This document shows positions 18,351-27,665 of a DNA stretch of 64,000 nucleotides, piece after piece. The notes beneath the pieces were generated by a model, which had not been told where the DNA came from, did not search any database, and saw nothing but the letters and a program-made list of their open reading frames with translations. Both the position numbers and the translations under genes were made by a program. Every line of letters begins with the position of its first letter. Position 1 is the first letter of the stretch. Source of the stretch: Jonesia denitrificans DSM 20603 (GTDB taxonomy: Bacteria; Actinomycetota; Actinomycetes; Actinomycetales; Cellulomonadaceae); NCBI RefSeq assembly GCF_000024065.1, contig NC_013174.1:1984001-2048000 (forward strand), read 5' to 3'.

Positions 18351-19643
18351 GTGGCTCTTAGTTGGCGGCCAGCAGCGCTGATAGCGCTGGGAATCATTCC
18401 TGCCCTCATCTTCGCGCAGTGGCACGTTGTTGTGGTGTGGGTTGCTGCGGTTGTTGTCCTGACGATTGTTGATGCGATCCTTGCCGCATCACCGCGTGCT
18501 CTTGAGGTGACGCGGACACTGCCCACACAGGTGAAACTGGGCGAGGTTGCTCAGGGCGAGTTTGTGGTATCAAACCGTGGCCGTCGGACCGCTCGAGGGT
18601 TGCTCCATGACGCCTGGGGCCCCTCAGCAGGCGTTGTTACGCCCGTTCAACGACTTGTTGTGCGGGCAGGCGATGCCACCCGTGTTCCGTGCGTGTTACA
18701 ACCAACCCGCCGCGGGGACCGTGTTGCTGCCCACGTGACGGTGCGGTTGTTTGGACCGATGCGTCTTGGGGCCAGGCAATTGTCATTGCTCGCTCCGTCA
18801 ACGGTGAAGGTGTTGCCAGAGTTTCGTTCGTCAAAACACTTGCCCTCGCGTCTTGCCCTATTGCGCGAAATTGATGGGGGTTCTGCGGTCCAGATCCGCG
18901 GGCAAGGCACAGAGTTCGATTCGTTGCGCCCTTACGTTGAGGGGGACGATGTTCGGTCCATTGATTGGCGTGCCACTGCCAGGTCCCGTGAAGTCACGGT
19001 CCGCACCTGGCGTCCCGAACGTGACCGCCGGGTCATTATCGTGGTGGATACCTCGCGAACTTCTGCACCACAGGTTGCTGGGGAAACCCGCCTGGACGCG
19101 TACATTGAGGCGGCACTGCTGTTGGGGGCCCTTGCGTCTCATGCAGGTGACCGGGTGGAGGTCCTCGCGCACGACCGCTCCTCTCGTGCACACGTGTCAG
19201 CTCATGCTGGCTCCAAAGTGCTCCATGAATTGGCTGTCGCATTGTCTGGGGTACAGCCTGTTTTGGTGGAGAGCGACTGGGATGTTGTCGCGGCGAAGGT
19301 TCGTGAACGGGTGTGGCAGCGTTCACTTGTAGTGGTGTTGTCGAATGCCGACATCACTACCCCGGAGAATGGTTTTGTGACCGCGATTTCCACGTTGGCT
19401 GCCCAACACACTGTTGTGGTTGCGTCGGTGAGTGATCCGGAAACCACAGCGATGAGTACAGATGTGTCGGATTCTGCTGCAGTGTTTGGTGCGGCAGCAG
19501 CACAGGCGACGTTACTTGCTCGACGGGCTGCACTGGGTGTCCTCGAGCGTTCTCAGGCGATCACGGTAGACTCGCTACCCAACGATCTCGCACCTCGTGT
19601 TGCGGACACGTACCTCATGCTTAAAGCGACAGGACGGTTATGA
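18351..19643 (+). CDS. DUF58 domain protein
   Basis: A 430-residue membrane protein with two N-terminal spans (residues about 8-45), an Ig-like region, and the DUF58 signature (GQGTEFDSLRPYVEGDDVRS, then IDWRATAR). A von Willebrand A-like fold follows (RVIIVVDTSRTS), with a metal-site-like DTSRTS in place of DxSxS. DUF58 proteins act with MoxR ATPases in poorly known envelope processes. The GTG start has GGTGAGG upstream. The stop overlaps the next small gene by ATGA. Confidence 0.88.
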   Translation: MALSWRPAALIALGIIPALIFAQWHVVVVWVAAVVVLTIVDAILAASPRALEVTRTLPTQVKLGEVAQGEFVVSNRGRRTARGLLHDAWGPSAGVVTPVQRLVVRAGDATRVPCVLQPTRRGDRVAAHVTVRLFGPMRLGARQLSLLAPSTVKVLPEFRSSKHLPSRLALLREIDGGSAVQIRGQGTEFDSLRPYVEGDDVRSIDWRATARSREVTVRTWRPERDRRVIIVVDTSRTSAPQVAGETRLDAYIEAALLLGALASHAGDRVEVLAHDRSSRAHVSAHAGSKVLHELAVALSGVQPVLVESDWDVVAAKVRERVWQRSLVVVLSNADITTPENGFVTAISTLAAQHTVVVASVSDPETTAMSTDVSDSAAVFGAAAAQATLLARRAALGVLERSQAITVDSLPNDLAPRVADTYLMLKATGRL

Positions 19644-19828
19644 CTTCCCGAACTCCCGCCCCCAAGAAACGATCTTCCTCCCCTGCCCCAAGTGACCGGG
19701 TGTCTGGCCCCGACTGGGAGCCAGTGGGAATCAGACGGCAACGGTTCGCGCGTCGGGTGGCGTTGCTTGTCGCTTTCGTCATGATCGCTGGGGCGGTCAT
19801 CCCGGCGCTGTCAGGAGTGTTGACGTAA
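19640..19828 (+). CDS. Small single-span membrane protein
   Basis: A 62-residue protein overlapping the DUF58 stop by 4 bases. It has a basic, Pro/Ser-rich N-terminal half (RTPAPKKRSSSPAPSDRV) and one hydrophobic span near the end (VALLVAFVMIAGAVIPALSG). Coupling to the DUF58 gene and the clear inside-basic, then span, pattern argue that it is real and not noise. It may be a subunit or assembly factor of the MoxR/DUF58 membrane system. I know no named family. Confidence 0.6.
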   Translation: MTSRTPAPKKRSSSPAPSDRVSGPDWEPVGIRRQRFARRVALLVAFVMIAGAVIPALSGVLT

Positions 19829-19844
19829 CGAGGTGAACGGCTTC

Positions 19845-20831
19845 TCAGGCGTATTGTTGCCGGAAACCTGCTTCTTGTTCGTCTAGGTCACCTGTTTTAC
19901 CCGCACGTACTGCACGCCCCCCAAGGACGTACACGTACGCCCAGAACAATGCCAGTGCGATGGCCCCAATGACGATTTTCAGCCACCACACCATGGTGGA
20001 TCCGGTCACGAACCCTTCGATCACACCAGAAAGCGCTAACGCGCCGACGAGCCCCAAGGCGACAAGCATCAGCGATCGTCCTTCTTCAGCGACAGCCACG
20101 GTCCGTGGGCGTCGACCGGGCGCCACGAGGGACCAAAACAGTTTGAGCCCCGCGCCACCAGCAACGAAAATTGCAGTCAATTCCAATAAGCCGTGCGGTG
20201 CGATGAGTTGGAGAAACAACCCTAGCTCCCCATAAGACGCCATGAGACCGCCGACCATGCCCACATTGACGGCATTGATCACCAACACAATCGCCGGCCA
20301 AGCACCGGTAATACCAAAAGCAACACACTGCGCAGCGATCCACGCGTTGTTCGCCCACACCATCGTGGCAAACCCAGCACTGGGGTCATAGTATGACTCG
20401 AATGCTTCATTAACGTACTGGTCGCGCTCTGCCTCGGACCCTAACGCGGCAAGCCCTTCAGGAGTTGTCGCCACCCACACACCGATGATGACAGCAACCG
20501 CGACACACGCAAAAGTCACGGCGTGTGACCACCACCGCGCCCGGTACAACGCCGCTGGCACAGACTCACCCAGGAGGGTGGCAATCCCCCGCCAACTGTT
20601 GTCTTGTGCACCAGCTATTTTGGCGCGAGCATCGGACAGCAACAACGACAGGTCTTGCACCAAGACGGGGTCAGGTGCGGTTGATCGCAGCACCGACAAA
20701 TGTGTGGACACTACTTGGTACAGCAGCACCAACCGGTCAGATTGTTCGCTCGTGAGCCGACGGGTGCGGGTGAGGGCGCGCAGTTCGCGCCATTCATCAT
20801 CGTGTGCAGTGGTAAAGGCCTGGAGATCCAC
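19845..20831 (-). CDS. SpoIIM/DUF95-like membrane protein
   Basis: A 328-residue membrane protein of the stage II sporulation protein M family. This organism type does not form endospores, so the name reflects fold only. The N-terminus (LQAFTTAHDDEWRELRALTR) is cytosolic and helical. About five spans follow, with the family segment QLIAPHGLLELTAIFVAGGA. The GTG at 20831 lies directly behind GGGAGAGTAGGAGG; a longer reading would run into the divergent RDD gene. It converges on the 62-residue protein gene with a 16-base gap. SpoIIM, RDD, MoxR and DUF58 genes often co-occur, which suggests one envelope system. Confidence 0.85.
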   Translation of the reverse strand: MDLQAFTTAHDDEWRELRALTRTRRLTSEQSDRLVLLYQVVSTHLSVLRSTAPDPVLVQDLSLLLSDARAKIAGAQDNSWRGIATLLGESVPAALYRARWWSHAVTFACVAVAVIIGVWVATTPEGLAALGSEAERDQYVNEAFESYYDPSAGFATMVWANNAWIAAQCVAFGITGAWPAIVLVINAVNVGMVGGLMASYGELGLFLQLIAPHGLLELTAIFVAGGAGLKLFWSLVAPGRRPRTVAVAEEGRSLMLVALGLVGALALSGVIEGFVTGSTMVWWLKIVIGAIALALFWAYVYVLGGRAVRAGKTGDLDEQEAGFRQQYA

Positions 20832-20902
20832 CCTCCTACTCTCCCACAACACGGTAGGCTTTGAAGGCAGAAGCCCACGCTGTGGGCGGTACGTGTCAGT
20901 AA

Positions 20903-21733
20903 ATGTCGAGCAGAACAGGGCGGGACGTGGACGATCCAATCATCATCGGGGAAGGTGTCATTCTCGATGTGCGCCCCACATCGTTCTTCTCCCGCGCGAT
21001 CGCAATCGCCATTGATTACCTGGTGTACATCATTGGTGCGGGGCTCCTCACCTGGGGGATGGGGTCACTTGGGCTCAGCGCAGAGTTTGAGCGCGCTGAA
21101 GTTGTCATCCCTATCTTCCTCATCGTTACTGTTTTTGTGCTGATCCCCGCGACTGTGGAAACCTTCACCCGTGGCCGCTCACTAGGCAAACTTGTCATGG
21201 GCATCCGGGTTGTCCGTGATGATGGTGGCCCCATAGTTCTGCGGCATGCGCTCATTCGGGCGCTTGTTGGTGTTTTTGAGATCCTCATGACCAGTGGTGC
21301 AGTGGCTGCCGTGGTGTCCTTCATGAACAAACGCGGCAAACGCATCGGCGACTACCTCGCTGGGACGTATGCGATCCGCATCCGTGGGGGCGCATCGAAA
21401 CTCCAGGAAGTCGTGATGCCGGAGCACCTTGCCCCGTGGGCAAGCAGCGCCGACATCACCCCCCTGCCAGACGGGCTGGCGTTGAGCGTGCGACAGTACC
21501 TCTCACGGGTCCACGACCTTCACCCCGCGACCCGCGACACGTTGGGCAAGCAACTCGCTGACCTTGTGGCCACCCATGTCGCTCCCGCACCCCCCTATGA
21601 GGTAACCCGCGAAGAGTTCCTCGCTGCAGTCATCATGGAGCGGGCGCGTCGGGACATCGGCCATGAGGAACGCCGCCGTGAGTACGCTGCGAAAGTCCGC
21701 ACCGAGATTGACGCGCTTCCATTCCGCCCCTAA
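20903..21733 (+). CDS. RDD family membrane protein
   Basis: A 276-residue protein with an RDD domain at about residues 17-155. It contains FFSRAIAIAIDYLVYIIGAG with the Arg/Asp pair, then TFTRGRSLGKLVMGIRVVRD and NKRGKRIGDYLAGTYAIRI. A cytosolic helical tail of about 110 residues follows, longer than the minimal family. Three or four spans are visible. RDD proteins are linked to ion or small-molecule transport, without a settled substrate. It is divergent from the SpoIIM gene, with starts about 71 bases apart, and converges on ahcY. Confidence 0.85.
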   Translation: MSSRTGRDVDDPIIIGEGVILDVRPTSFFSRAIAIAIDYLVYIIGAGLLTWGMGSLGLSAEFERAEVVIPIFLIVTVFVLIPATVETFTRGRSLGKLVMGIRVVRDDGGPIVLRHALIRALVGVFEILMTSGAVAAVVSFMNKRGKRIGDYLAGTYAIRIRGGASKLQEVVMPEHLAPWASSADITPLPDGLALSVRQYLSRVHDLHPATRDTLGKQLADLVATHVAPAPPYEVTREEFLAAVIMERARRDIGHEERRREYAAKVRTEIDALPFRP

Positions 21734-21758
21734 GTTGTGCGGGTGACAGCGCTCCCCG

Positions 21759-23243
21759 CTAGTAGCGGTAGTGTTCCGGTTTGTACGGCCCACTGACTGG
21801 CACACCAATGTACTCGGCTTGCTCTGGTGAGAGTTGAGTCAGTTTCGCACCCAACGCATCCAGGTGAAGGCGAGCAACCTTTTCGTCGAGGATTTTGGGG
21901 AGCCGGTACACACCTGTGGGGTATTCACCGTGTGGCGCTTTAGTGAACAACTCAATTTGCGCAATGACTTGGTTTGCGAACGAATTCGACATCACAAAGC
22001 TGGGGTGACCTGTGGCATTTCCGAGGTTCAGCAGACGACCTTCTGACAGCACGATCACGGAGCGGCCACTAGGGAGAGTCCATTCGTGCACTTGAGGTTT
22101 GATCTCAACCTGAGTGACGCCTTCGATTGCGGCAAGACCAGCAATATCGATCTCATTGTCAAAGTGACCAATATTTCCAATGACGGCTTTGTCTTTCATG
22201 GCCAGCACGTGCTCTGGGCGAATCACGTTGAAGTTTCCGGTCGTGGTGATAAAGAAGTCAGCTTGGTCAACAACGTCTTCAAGCTGGGCGACCTGGAACC
22301 CGTCCATGGCTGCCTGGAGGGCACAGATCGGATCCACCTCTGACACGATCACGCGCGCACCTTGTCCACGAAACGCTTCAGCAGCTCCCTTCCCCACGTC
22401 ACCATATCCGGCAACAAACGCCACCTTTCCCCCAATGAGGATGTCTGTGGCACGGTTAATCCCATCAGGTAGTGAGTGGCGGATACCGTACTTGTTGTCA
22501 AACTTTGACTTTGTCACTGAGTCATTGACGTTAATCGCGGGAAAGAGGAGTTCCTCTTTTTCTGCGAGCGCGTAGAGCCGGTGTACACCCGTGGTGGTTT
22601 CTTCGGTGACGCCAAGGATATTGTTGGCTAGCTCAGTCCAGTGGTTGCCAGATTTGTCAACCGATGCGCGAAGCACCCGGTGGATTTCTTCTTTCTCTGC
22701 GTTGTAGCCGGCATCACCCGGGAACAGGGGTTCGGGTACTGAGCCATCTTTTTCGTACTGGACGCCGAGGTGGACAAGCAGGGTTGCGTCACCACCGTCG
22801 TCGAGGATCATGTTGGGACCGGTGAGGTGTCCGTGGTCGTCACGCCAGGTCATGATCTGTTCAGTGCAGTCCCAATATTCGCTGAGGGTTTCACCCTTCC
22901 AAGCAAACACGGGGACCCCGCTTGGGTTGTCCGGGGTTCCGGTTGGGCCGACCGCGATGGCTGCGGCAGCTTCGTCCTGAGTGGAGAAAATGTTGCAGGA
23001 CGCCCAGCGCACCTGCGCCCCGAGTGTGGTGAGCGTTTCGATGAGGACAGCTGTTTGCACGGTCATGTGCAAAGAACCTGCGATACGCGCACCGGCGAGA
23101 GGTTTACTGTCACCGTACTCCTCACGCAGTGCCATAAGGCCTGGCATTTCGTGCTCGGCAAGACGGATTTGGTGACGGCCCGCTTCAGCGAGGTTGAGGT
23201 CACGGACTTTGTAACGGCCTGGTGCTTCGTCAAAGTTCTTCAT
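21759..23243 (-). CDS. ahcY: Adenosylhomocysteinase
   Basis: A 494-residue S-adenosyl-L-homocysteine hydrolase, which splits SAH into adenosine and homocysteine in the methyl cycle. The NAD site is [20 protein letters not shown]. Family segments include [19 protein letters not shown] and the end [20 protein letters not shown], then KPEHYRY. Length agrees with the bacterial insert-containing form. The ATG at 23243 ([16 protein letters not shown]) begins the conserved region. It is monocistronic here, between the RDD gene and the divergent SpoIID-type gene. I looked for a SAH riboswitch upstream and saw none I could support. Confidence 0.97.
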   Translation of the reverse strand: MKNFDEAPGRYKVRDLNLAEAGRHQIRLAEHEMPGLMALREEYGDSKPLAGARIAGSLHMTVQTAVLIETLTTLGAQVRWASCNIFSTQDEAAAAIAVGPTGTPDNPSGVPVFAWKGETLSEYWDCTEQIMTWRDDHGHLTGPNMILDDGGDATLLVHLGVQYEKDGSVPEPLFPGDAGYNAEKEEIHRVLRASVDKSGNHWTELANNILGVTEETTTGVHRLYALAEKEELLFPAINVNDSVTKSKFDNKYGIRHSLPDGINRATDILIGGKVAFVAGYGDVGKGAAEAFRGQGARVIVSEVDPICALQAAMDGFQVAQLEDVVDQADFFITTTGNFNVIRPEHVLAMKDKAVIGNIGHFDNEIDIAGLAAIEGVTQVEIKPQVHEWTLPSGRSVIVLSEGRLLNLGNATGHPSFVMSNSFANQVIAQIELFTKAPHGEYPTGVYRLPKILDEKVARLHLDALGAKLTQLSPEQAEYIGVPVSGPYKPEHYRY

Positions 23244-23369
23244 GGTTGTTCCGTTCACGACACGACAGCGTTGGGGTCGGGTTCAGTGTAGCGGTGTGGG
23301 TGTTGGTGAAGGACGGGAATCTCAGTGGAAGAAACTTGGTAAAAACCCTGCAGGTCACCACCCTTCACG

Positions 23370-23452
23370 CCGATGAGTACTCATACAGACATGATGCGTA
23401 CACCCGCCCACCTGAGGGTTCCGTTTTTCACCCAGCGAACCCCGATGAGTAC
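23370..23452. promoter_or_regulatory. Repeated ccgatgagtac element upstream of the SpoIID-type gene
   Basis: The 11-base sequence ccgatgagtac occurs twice, at 23370-23380 and 23442-23452. The first copy is part of a perfect 12-base palindrome ATGAGTACTCAT (23373-23384). Both lie in the 224-base gap between the divergent ahcY and SpoIID-type genes; the second is about 16 bases before the SpoIID start. They could be sites for a dimeric regulator. No protein is identified. Confidence 0.35.
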
Positions 23453-23467
23453 CTGCAGACTGGACTT

Positions 23468-25909
23468 ATGCGTTTTCTGACATTTCTGAAGATCCTTCTC
23501 GTGGCCGCACTTGCAGCGTCGGGGGCGTCCCTCACCGCTGCTCCAGCGTTGAGTTCTCCGGGAGGAGGGACCGCATCAGGATTGTCGATGTCCAATAGTG
23601 TGCGTTTTGCAGCCGCTACGTCGGCGAGCACGGTGAGTCCGAATACGCGGACCGTGTTTGCGACTGCTTACCACCGCAATGGGCAAGCGATGACGGGCAA
23701 TGTCCAGTTGCAGTACCGCAAAACCGCAGGATGGAAGACGCTGAAAACTCTTCCGTTGGATAATGGTCGGGCTCGTTTGGTGCGCGTGCCCAAGTCAACC
23801 TCTGATTACCGATGGCGTTATGTACCAACTGGCGCGACCACACGGACGTTCTCTGTTGCGGTGAGGCCAGCAACCTCGCAGTCTCCTTCCACACGGTTTG
23901 CTGCAGCGGTCTCCTCGTCTTCAGTGTTCCCTGGCACAAAAACCACCTTCGCGACCGCGTATCACCGTAGCGGAAAAGCAATGACCGGTAACGTACAGCT
24001 CCAGTACAAATCTGGTTCAACGTGGAAGACGCTGAAAACACTTCCCTTAGTTGATGGACGAGCGAAGTTTGTGCGTGTCCCAAAGACAACATCAACCTAT
24101 CGGTGGCGTTCCACGTCGACCGGTGCAACGACTAAGTCTTTCCAGGTGACAGTGAAACCGCATATTACCCTGTCAACGACGGCGTCGTCTGTGACAAAGG
24201 GTGGGAGCGTGACCTTAAAGGGCAAGTACACGCGTGGCGGCAAAGTCGTGACGTCAGGAACCGTCACCCTTCAGTATTTGTCGGGATCGACCTGGAAGAA
24301 CATTCGCACTGTTTCGGTGTCCCAAGGAACGGCGTCAACTTCGGTGAAACCGTCAAGCACCACAACGTACCGGATGGTTGCTTCAGATGCGAACAGCAGT
24401 TCGGTGAAAGTGTCAGTCACCGGTGCGTCAGTTACATACTGGGTGGACTCAAGCGTTGGCCTCAACGCACGTTCCGGTCCTGGAACCAGCTATAGCAGCC
24501 TTGGCATGTTCGCCAACGGAACCCAGTTGACCCACGATCCAGCCAAGGTCCAAACAGGCGGTGGGTACACGTGGCGTCAGGTCACGGGAAAGATCGGCGG
24601 CAAAACTGTGACCGCCTGGGTTGCAGACTCCTACCTGACAACCGTAAAACCCACACCACCTCCACCTGCAACGGTTCCAGCATCCTTCACCCTGACCGGG
24701 TCAGGGTTTGGCCACGGGGTAGGAATGTCGCAATTCGGGGCGTACCAGATGGCTCGCGAAGGAAAGAACGCCACCCAAATCCTGCAGCACTACTACACCG
24801 GTAACACGGTGAAAAACTTCGTCTCGTCCAAGCAGTACATCAACGTTCAGCTCATTGGGCCTGGCTTCAATAACCAAACTGCGACCACGCGTACAGTCAG
24901 TTTCAAGAATGGGGCCGCTGGGACATGGCGCCTTGTTGACAAGTCAGGAAATATTCTCACTGGCTTTTCCAAGCGACCCACATCGCAATCGGTCCGCCTT
25001 GAGGTGTCCGGAACCAATGTGAAAGCCACGCTGCTTGACTCCTCCGGCAAAGCGACAACCACCACAGCCACTGCCTCTCACATTTACGTGCGCTGGTCTG
25101 GGACTAGCCGGTTCTTGTCCACGGGGCCAGCAAGCGTCGCAACCGTCCAAGGGTCAATTTCGTCCAGCCGAAGCGGCAACTACCGGCACGGACAACTCAT
25201 CGTGACAACGTCGTCAAAGACGCTCAACATTGTCAACAACCTCAAGTTCCAAACCGAATACCTGTACGGGATCGCGGAAATGCCGTCCGGGTGGGGATAT
25301 AACGGTGGTCAAGCTGCGCTCCAAGCACAAGCAATCACCGCGCGCACCTATGCACAAAACCGCCTCAACAGTGCACTCAACGGAACCTGTAACTGTCACA
25401 TCGTTGACACCACTCAACACCAATTCTTCACGGGGTGGGACAAAGAGAACGAAGGCACCGCAGCCTACTACGGGAAGAAATGGAAGGCTGCAGTCGACGC
25501 TACCCGATCATCTGCAACGACAGGTCTCGCCTTGTTCAACGGCAGCACGCTATCTGGGTCTTACTATTACTCAGCTTCCGGTGGGCGCACCGCTAACTCA
25601 GAAGATGTCTGGGAATCGCAAGTGAGCTACCTCCGCTCCGTCAATGACCCCTACAGTCTGAAAGCACCAGGGAACTCCAACGCCAGTTGGACTGACACAG
25701 TCACGCAGAAAACGTTGAAGAACATCTTCACATCACTCGACGACGTGAAGACCGTGACAGTATCCGCAACCTACAGTTCAGGGCAAGTGAAGTCACTGAC
25801 CGCCATCTCAAGCACCGGGCAAAAACAAACACTGACCGCAAAAGCAGACACCTGGCGTTCCCGTCTCGGTACGAAAGCCGCGTGGATCACCAAAATCACG
25901 GCAAACTAG
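23468..25909 (+). CDS. Secreted SpoIID/LytB-domain protein with Ig-like repeats and SH3b
   Basis: An 813-residue secreted protein. Order: signal peptide 1-25 (LLVAALAASGASLTAAPALS), two closely similar Ig-like repeats (about 46-133 and 143-230), a third more distant repeat (about 233-318), a bacterial SH3 domain (about 322-395, GLNARSGPGTSYSSLGMF), a PPPP linker and a SpoIID/LytB domain (about 406-810). The last has the motifs GSGFGHGVGMSQFGAYQMA, YLYGIAEMPSGWG and AQAITARTYAQNR. SpoIID is a peptidoglycan lytic transglycosylase that acts on denuded glycan in Bacillus; here a wall-remodelling role is inferred. ATG 23468 gives the signal peptide; an open frame extends upstream but looks non-coding. 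Confidence 0.87.
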   Translation: MRFLTFLKILLVAALAASGASLTAAPALSSPGGGTASGLSMSNSVRFAAATSASTVSPNTRTVFATAYHRNGQAMTGNVQLQYRKTAGWKTLKTLPLDNGRARLVRVPKSTSDYRWRYVPTGATTRTFSVAVRPATSQSPSTRFAAAVSSSSVFPGTKTTFATAYHRSGKAMTGNVQLQYKSGSTWKTLKTLPLVDGRAKFVRVPKTTSTYRWRSTSTGATTKSFQVTVKPHITLSTTASSVTKGGSVTLKGKYTRGGKVVTSGTVTLQYLSGSTWKNIRTVSVSQGTASTSVKPSSTTTYRMVASDANSSSVKVSVTGASVTYWVDSSVGLNARSGPGTSYSSLGMFANGTQLTHDPAKVQTGGGYTWRQVTGKIGGKTVTAWVADSYLTTVKPTPPPPATVPASFTLTGSGFGHGVGMSQFGAYQMAREGKNATQILQHYYTGNTVKNFVSSKQYINVQLIGPGFNNQTATTRTVSFKNGAAGTWRLVDKSGNILTGFSKRPTSQSVRLEVSGTNVKATLLDSSGKATTTTATASHIYVRWSGTSRFLSTGPASVATVQGSISSSRSGNYRHGQLIVTTSSKTLNIVNNLKFQTEYLYGIAEMPSGWGYNGGQAALQAQAITARTYAQNRLNSALNGTCNCHIVDTTQHQFFTGWDKENEGTAAYYGKKWKAAVDATRSSATTGLALFNGSTLSGSYYYSASGGRTANSEDVWESQVSYLRSVNDPYSLKAPGNSNASWTDTVTQKTLKNIFTSLDDVKTVTVSATYSSGQVKSLTAISSTGQKQTLTAKADTWRSRLGTKAAWITKITAN
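23603..24421 (+). repeat. Threefold internal Ig-like module repeat
   Basis: Three tandem modules of about 260 bases: 23603-23866, 23894-24157 and 24164-24421. The first two are very close in protein (both contain AMTGNVQLQY and LVRVPK or FVRVPK) and share DNA stretches such as tggaagacgctgaaaac. The third keeps only the pattern TVTLQYLSGSTWKNIRTV. This suggests a recent duplication of module one or two and an older third copy. Confidence 0.7.
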
Positions 25910-25927
25910 CACAACCTGGAGTCCACA

Positions 25928-27643
25928 ATGCGCGCAGTTGCTTCTGACCGGGCTTCCCGGTCAGTACCCATCATCATCACCACAGTTTTGGTCATGGTTG
26001 GGCTCACCGCTCCCGCTGCGCACGCCTCAACCACCGCCAGTGGGCAAGCATTCGCAACCAGCGCATCAACAATCAGCGGCGTGTCACCCACGGTGCTCCC
26101 GCAGGCCGGAGTTCTTGCCACCGCAAAGAAACCAGCACGCCCACAAGCGACCGTTATCCCAGGAGTGAAACGCCTCACCGTGTCATGGCCCAGAGTGTCA
26201 GGTGCCACGAAATACCAAATACGGTACGCCACTCGCAAGGATTTCCGTGGCGCACGAACCATCAACACAGTAAAAACAGCAAAGACTCTGACAAAGCTCA
26301 AAACAGGCAAAGTCTATTACGTCAAAGTCCGGGCGTTGCGCGGGAAGATGTCCTCGGGGTACAGCGCAGCACAAAAAATCAAGACCACGTCGAGCACACC
26401 CGCAAGTGTCACCGTCACAGCGGTACCCGCTGGAGTGAACTCCATCAAGGTCGCCTGGAGTCAGCCCAAACGCGCTGAATCGATCCAGATCCTCGTGTCC
26501 CACCACAACAAAGCACTCGACTCAGCAAAAACACGCTTTGTCGTGAAAGTCCCTGTTCACGCCCGGTCCACAACAATCACAATTCCATCATCCTGGCGCG
26601 CCAAAATCGGTGACGGATCAGGGAACCCAGTATTTGTCCGGGTGCTGTTAAAGAACGCGGGGAAGAGCAAAAAAACGAAGATCGCATGGAGCTACACGCA
26701 AGCACGAACACCATCTGGAACCTCCGCCCAAAAATTGCGTTTCGCCACCTATAACGCCGGATCCGTCAACGCCACAAAAAACCTCGCAGGACGCGCCTGG
26801 ACACACCGTCAACCGGCCGTCGTCAACGCAGTCCACCGCTCCCAAGCAGATGTCATCGCATTCCAGGAAGTCACCACTGCACGGGTTAACGGGGATAGCG
26901 GCGACCGCCAATACCAAGCACTTGCGAAAGCCCTTGCCCCCACGTATTCGTCCGTTCTTACTGACAAACAAATAGGCACGGCTCCCGGCGCCACGTCGAA
27001 AGGCGCGCACATCTTCTACCGTTCCGACAAAGTCCGGCTCATCACAAGTGGACTCGTCGCCAATGACACTGTCACATCAATTGCCCACCTCAAGTCCGCA
27101 ACCGAACAAGAAACCGTGAAGCACTTCGTGTGGGCACTGCTCGAGAACACAGCCACAAAAGAACGGTTCTATGTGGTGTCAGCCCACCTCCCCAACTCCA
27201 GCGCCCCCGAATCCCAACGCCTCCGCCTCGGCATCACGCAGGGCATCCACGGCTATATGTCCGGGAAACCAGGCGCCTCGACACTTCCCATCGTGCTCAT
27301 GGGAGACCTCAACACCGACGTGGGTCGCTACCCCACCGGTCCAACCACCTGGCTCCGTCAGCAGGGGTACTACTCAGCAGCACACGCCGTCCAGCAACGA
27401 AACATCCGCCTCGGTACAACGAATAACCAGTACCACACTGTCGACGGCGGATACCCTGCTCGCCCCTTTACGTATGCCTACGTGGGTACCCGCATCGACC
27501 ATATCTTCATCAAGAACTCACCAGGCGCAGCAAGCTACGACAACCAAGTTGTGCTCAGATCAAACGGAACCTTTGACGAACGGTTCCGCGGATCTGACCA
27601 CAACCTTCAGGTCGCAGTCCTCTCCGTGAAAAACCGATCCTAA
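25928..27643 (+). CDS. Secreted endonuclease/exonuclease/phosphatase-family protein with FN3 domains
   Basis: A 571-residue protein with a signal peptide (residues about 13-34, VPIIITTVLVMVGLTAPAAH), a fibronectin type III domain at about 69-155 (TVSWPRVSGATKYQIRYATR), a second FN3-like region at about 158-258 and a C-terminal EEP (DNase I-like) domain at about 269-569. Catalytic motifs are ATYNAG, IAFQEV (metal Glu), VLMGDLNTD and the final SDHNL (His). It may be an extracellular nuclease or phosphodiesterase. It starts 18 bases after the SpoIID-type gene on the same strand, so both are probably cotranscribed. The substrate cannot be read from sequence. Confidence 0.85.
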   Translation: MRAVASDRASRSVPIIITTVLVMVGLTAPAAHASTTASGQAFATSASTISGVSPTVLPQAGVLATAKKPARPQATVIPGVKRLTVSWPRVSGATKYQIRYATRKDFRGARTINTVKTAKTLTKLKTGKVYYVKVRALRGKMSSGYSAAQKIKTTSSTPASVTVTAVPAGVNSIKVAWSQPKRAESIQILVSHHNKALDSAKTRFVVKVPVHARSTTITIPSSWRAKIGDGSGNPVFVRVLLKNAGKSKKTKIAWSYTQARTPSGTSAQKLRFATYNAGSVNATKNLAGRAWTHRQPAVVNAVHRSQADVIAFQEVTTARVNGDSGDRQYQALAKALAPTYSSVLTDKQIGTAPGATSKGAHIFYRSDKVRLITSGLVANDTVTSIAHLKSATEQETVKHFVWALLENTATKERFYVVSAHLPNSSAPESQRLRLGITQGIHGYMSGKPGASTLPIVLMGDLNTDVGRYPTGPTTWLRQQGYYSAAHAVQQRNIRLGTTNNQYHTVDGGYPARPFTYAYVGTRIDHIFIKNSPGAASYDNQVVLRSNGTFDERFRGSDHNLQVAVLSVKNRS

Positions 27644-27665
27644 CGAAGCCGCTACGTCACGTAAC

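Noticed and set aside
19845-20831. Sporulation genes (SpoIIM-like here, SpoIID-like at 23468) as evidence of endospore formation
   Set aside because: Both families are widespread in non-sporulating actinobacteria; no sporulation sigma factor or other stage genes are present.
23244-23467. SAH riboswitch upstream of ahcY
   Set aside because: I looked for the paired core expected of that riboswitch and could not build it; only the ccgatgagtac repeats stand out. A covariance-model search would settle it.
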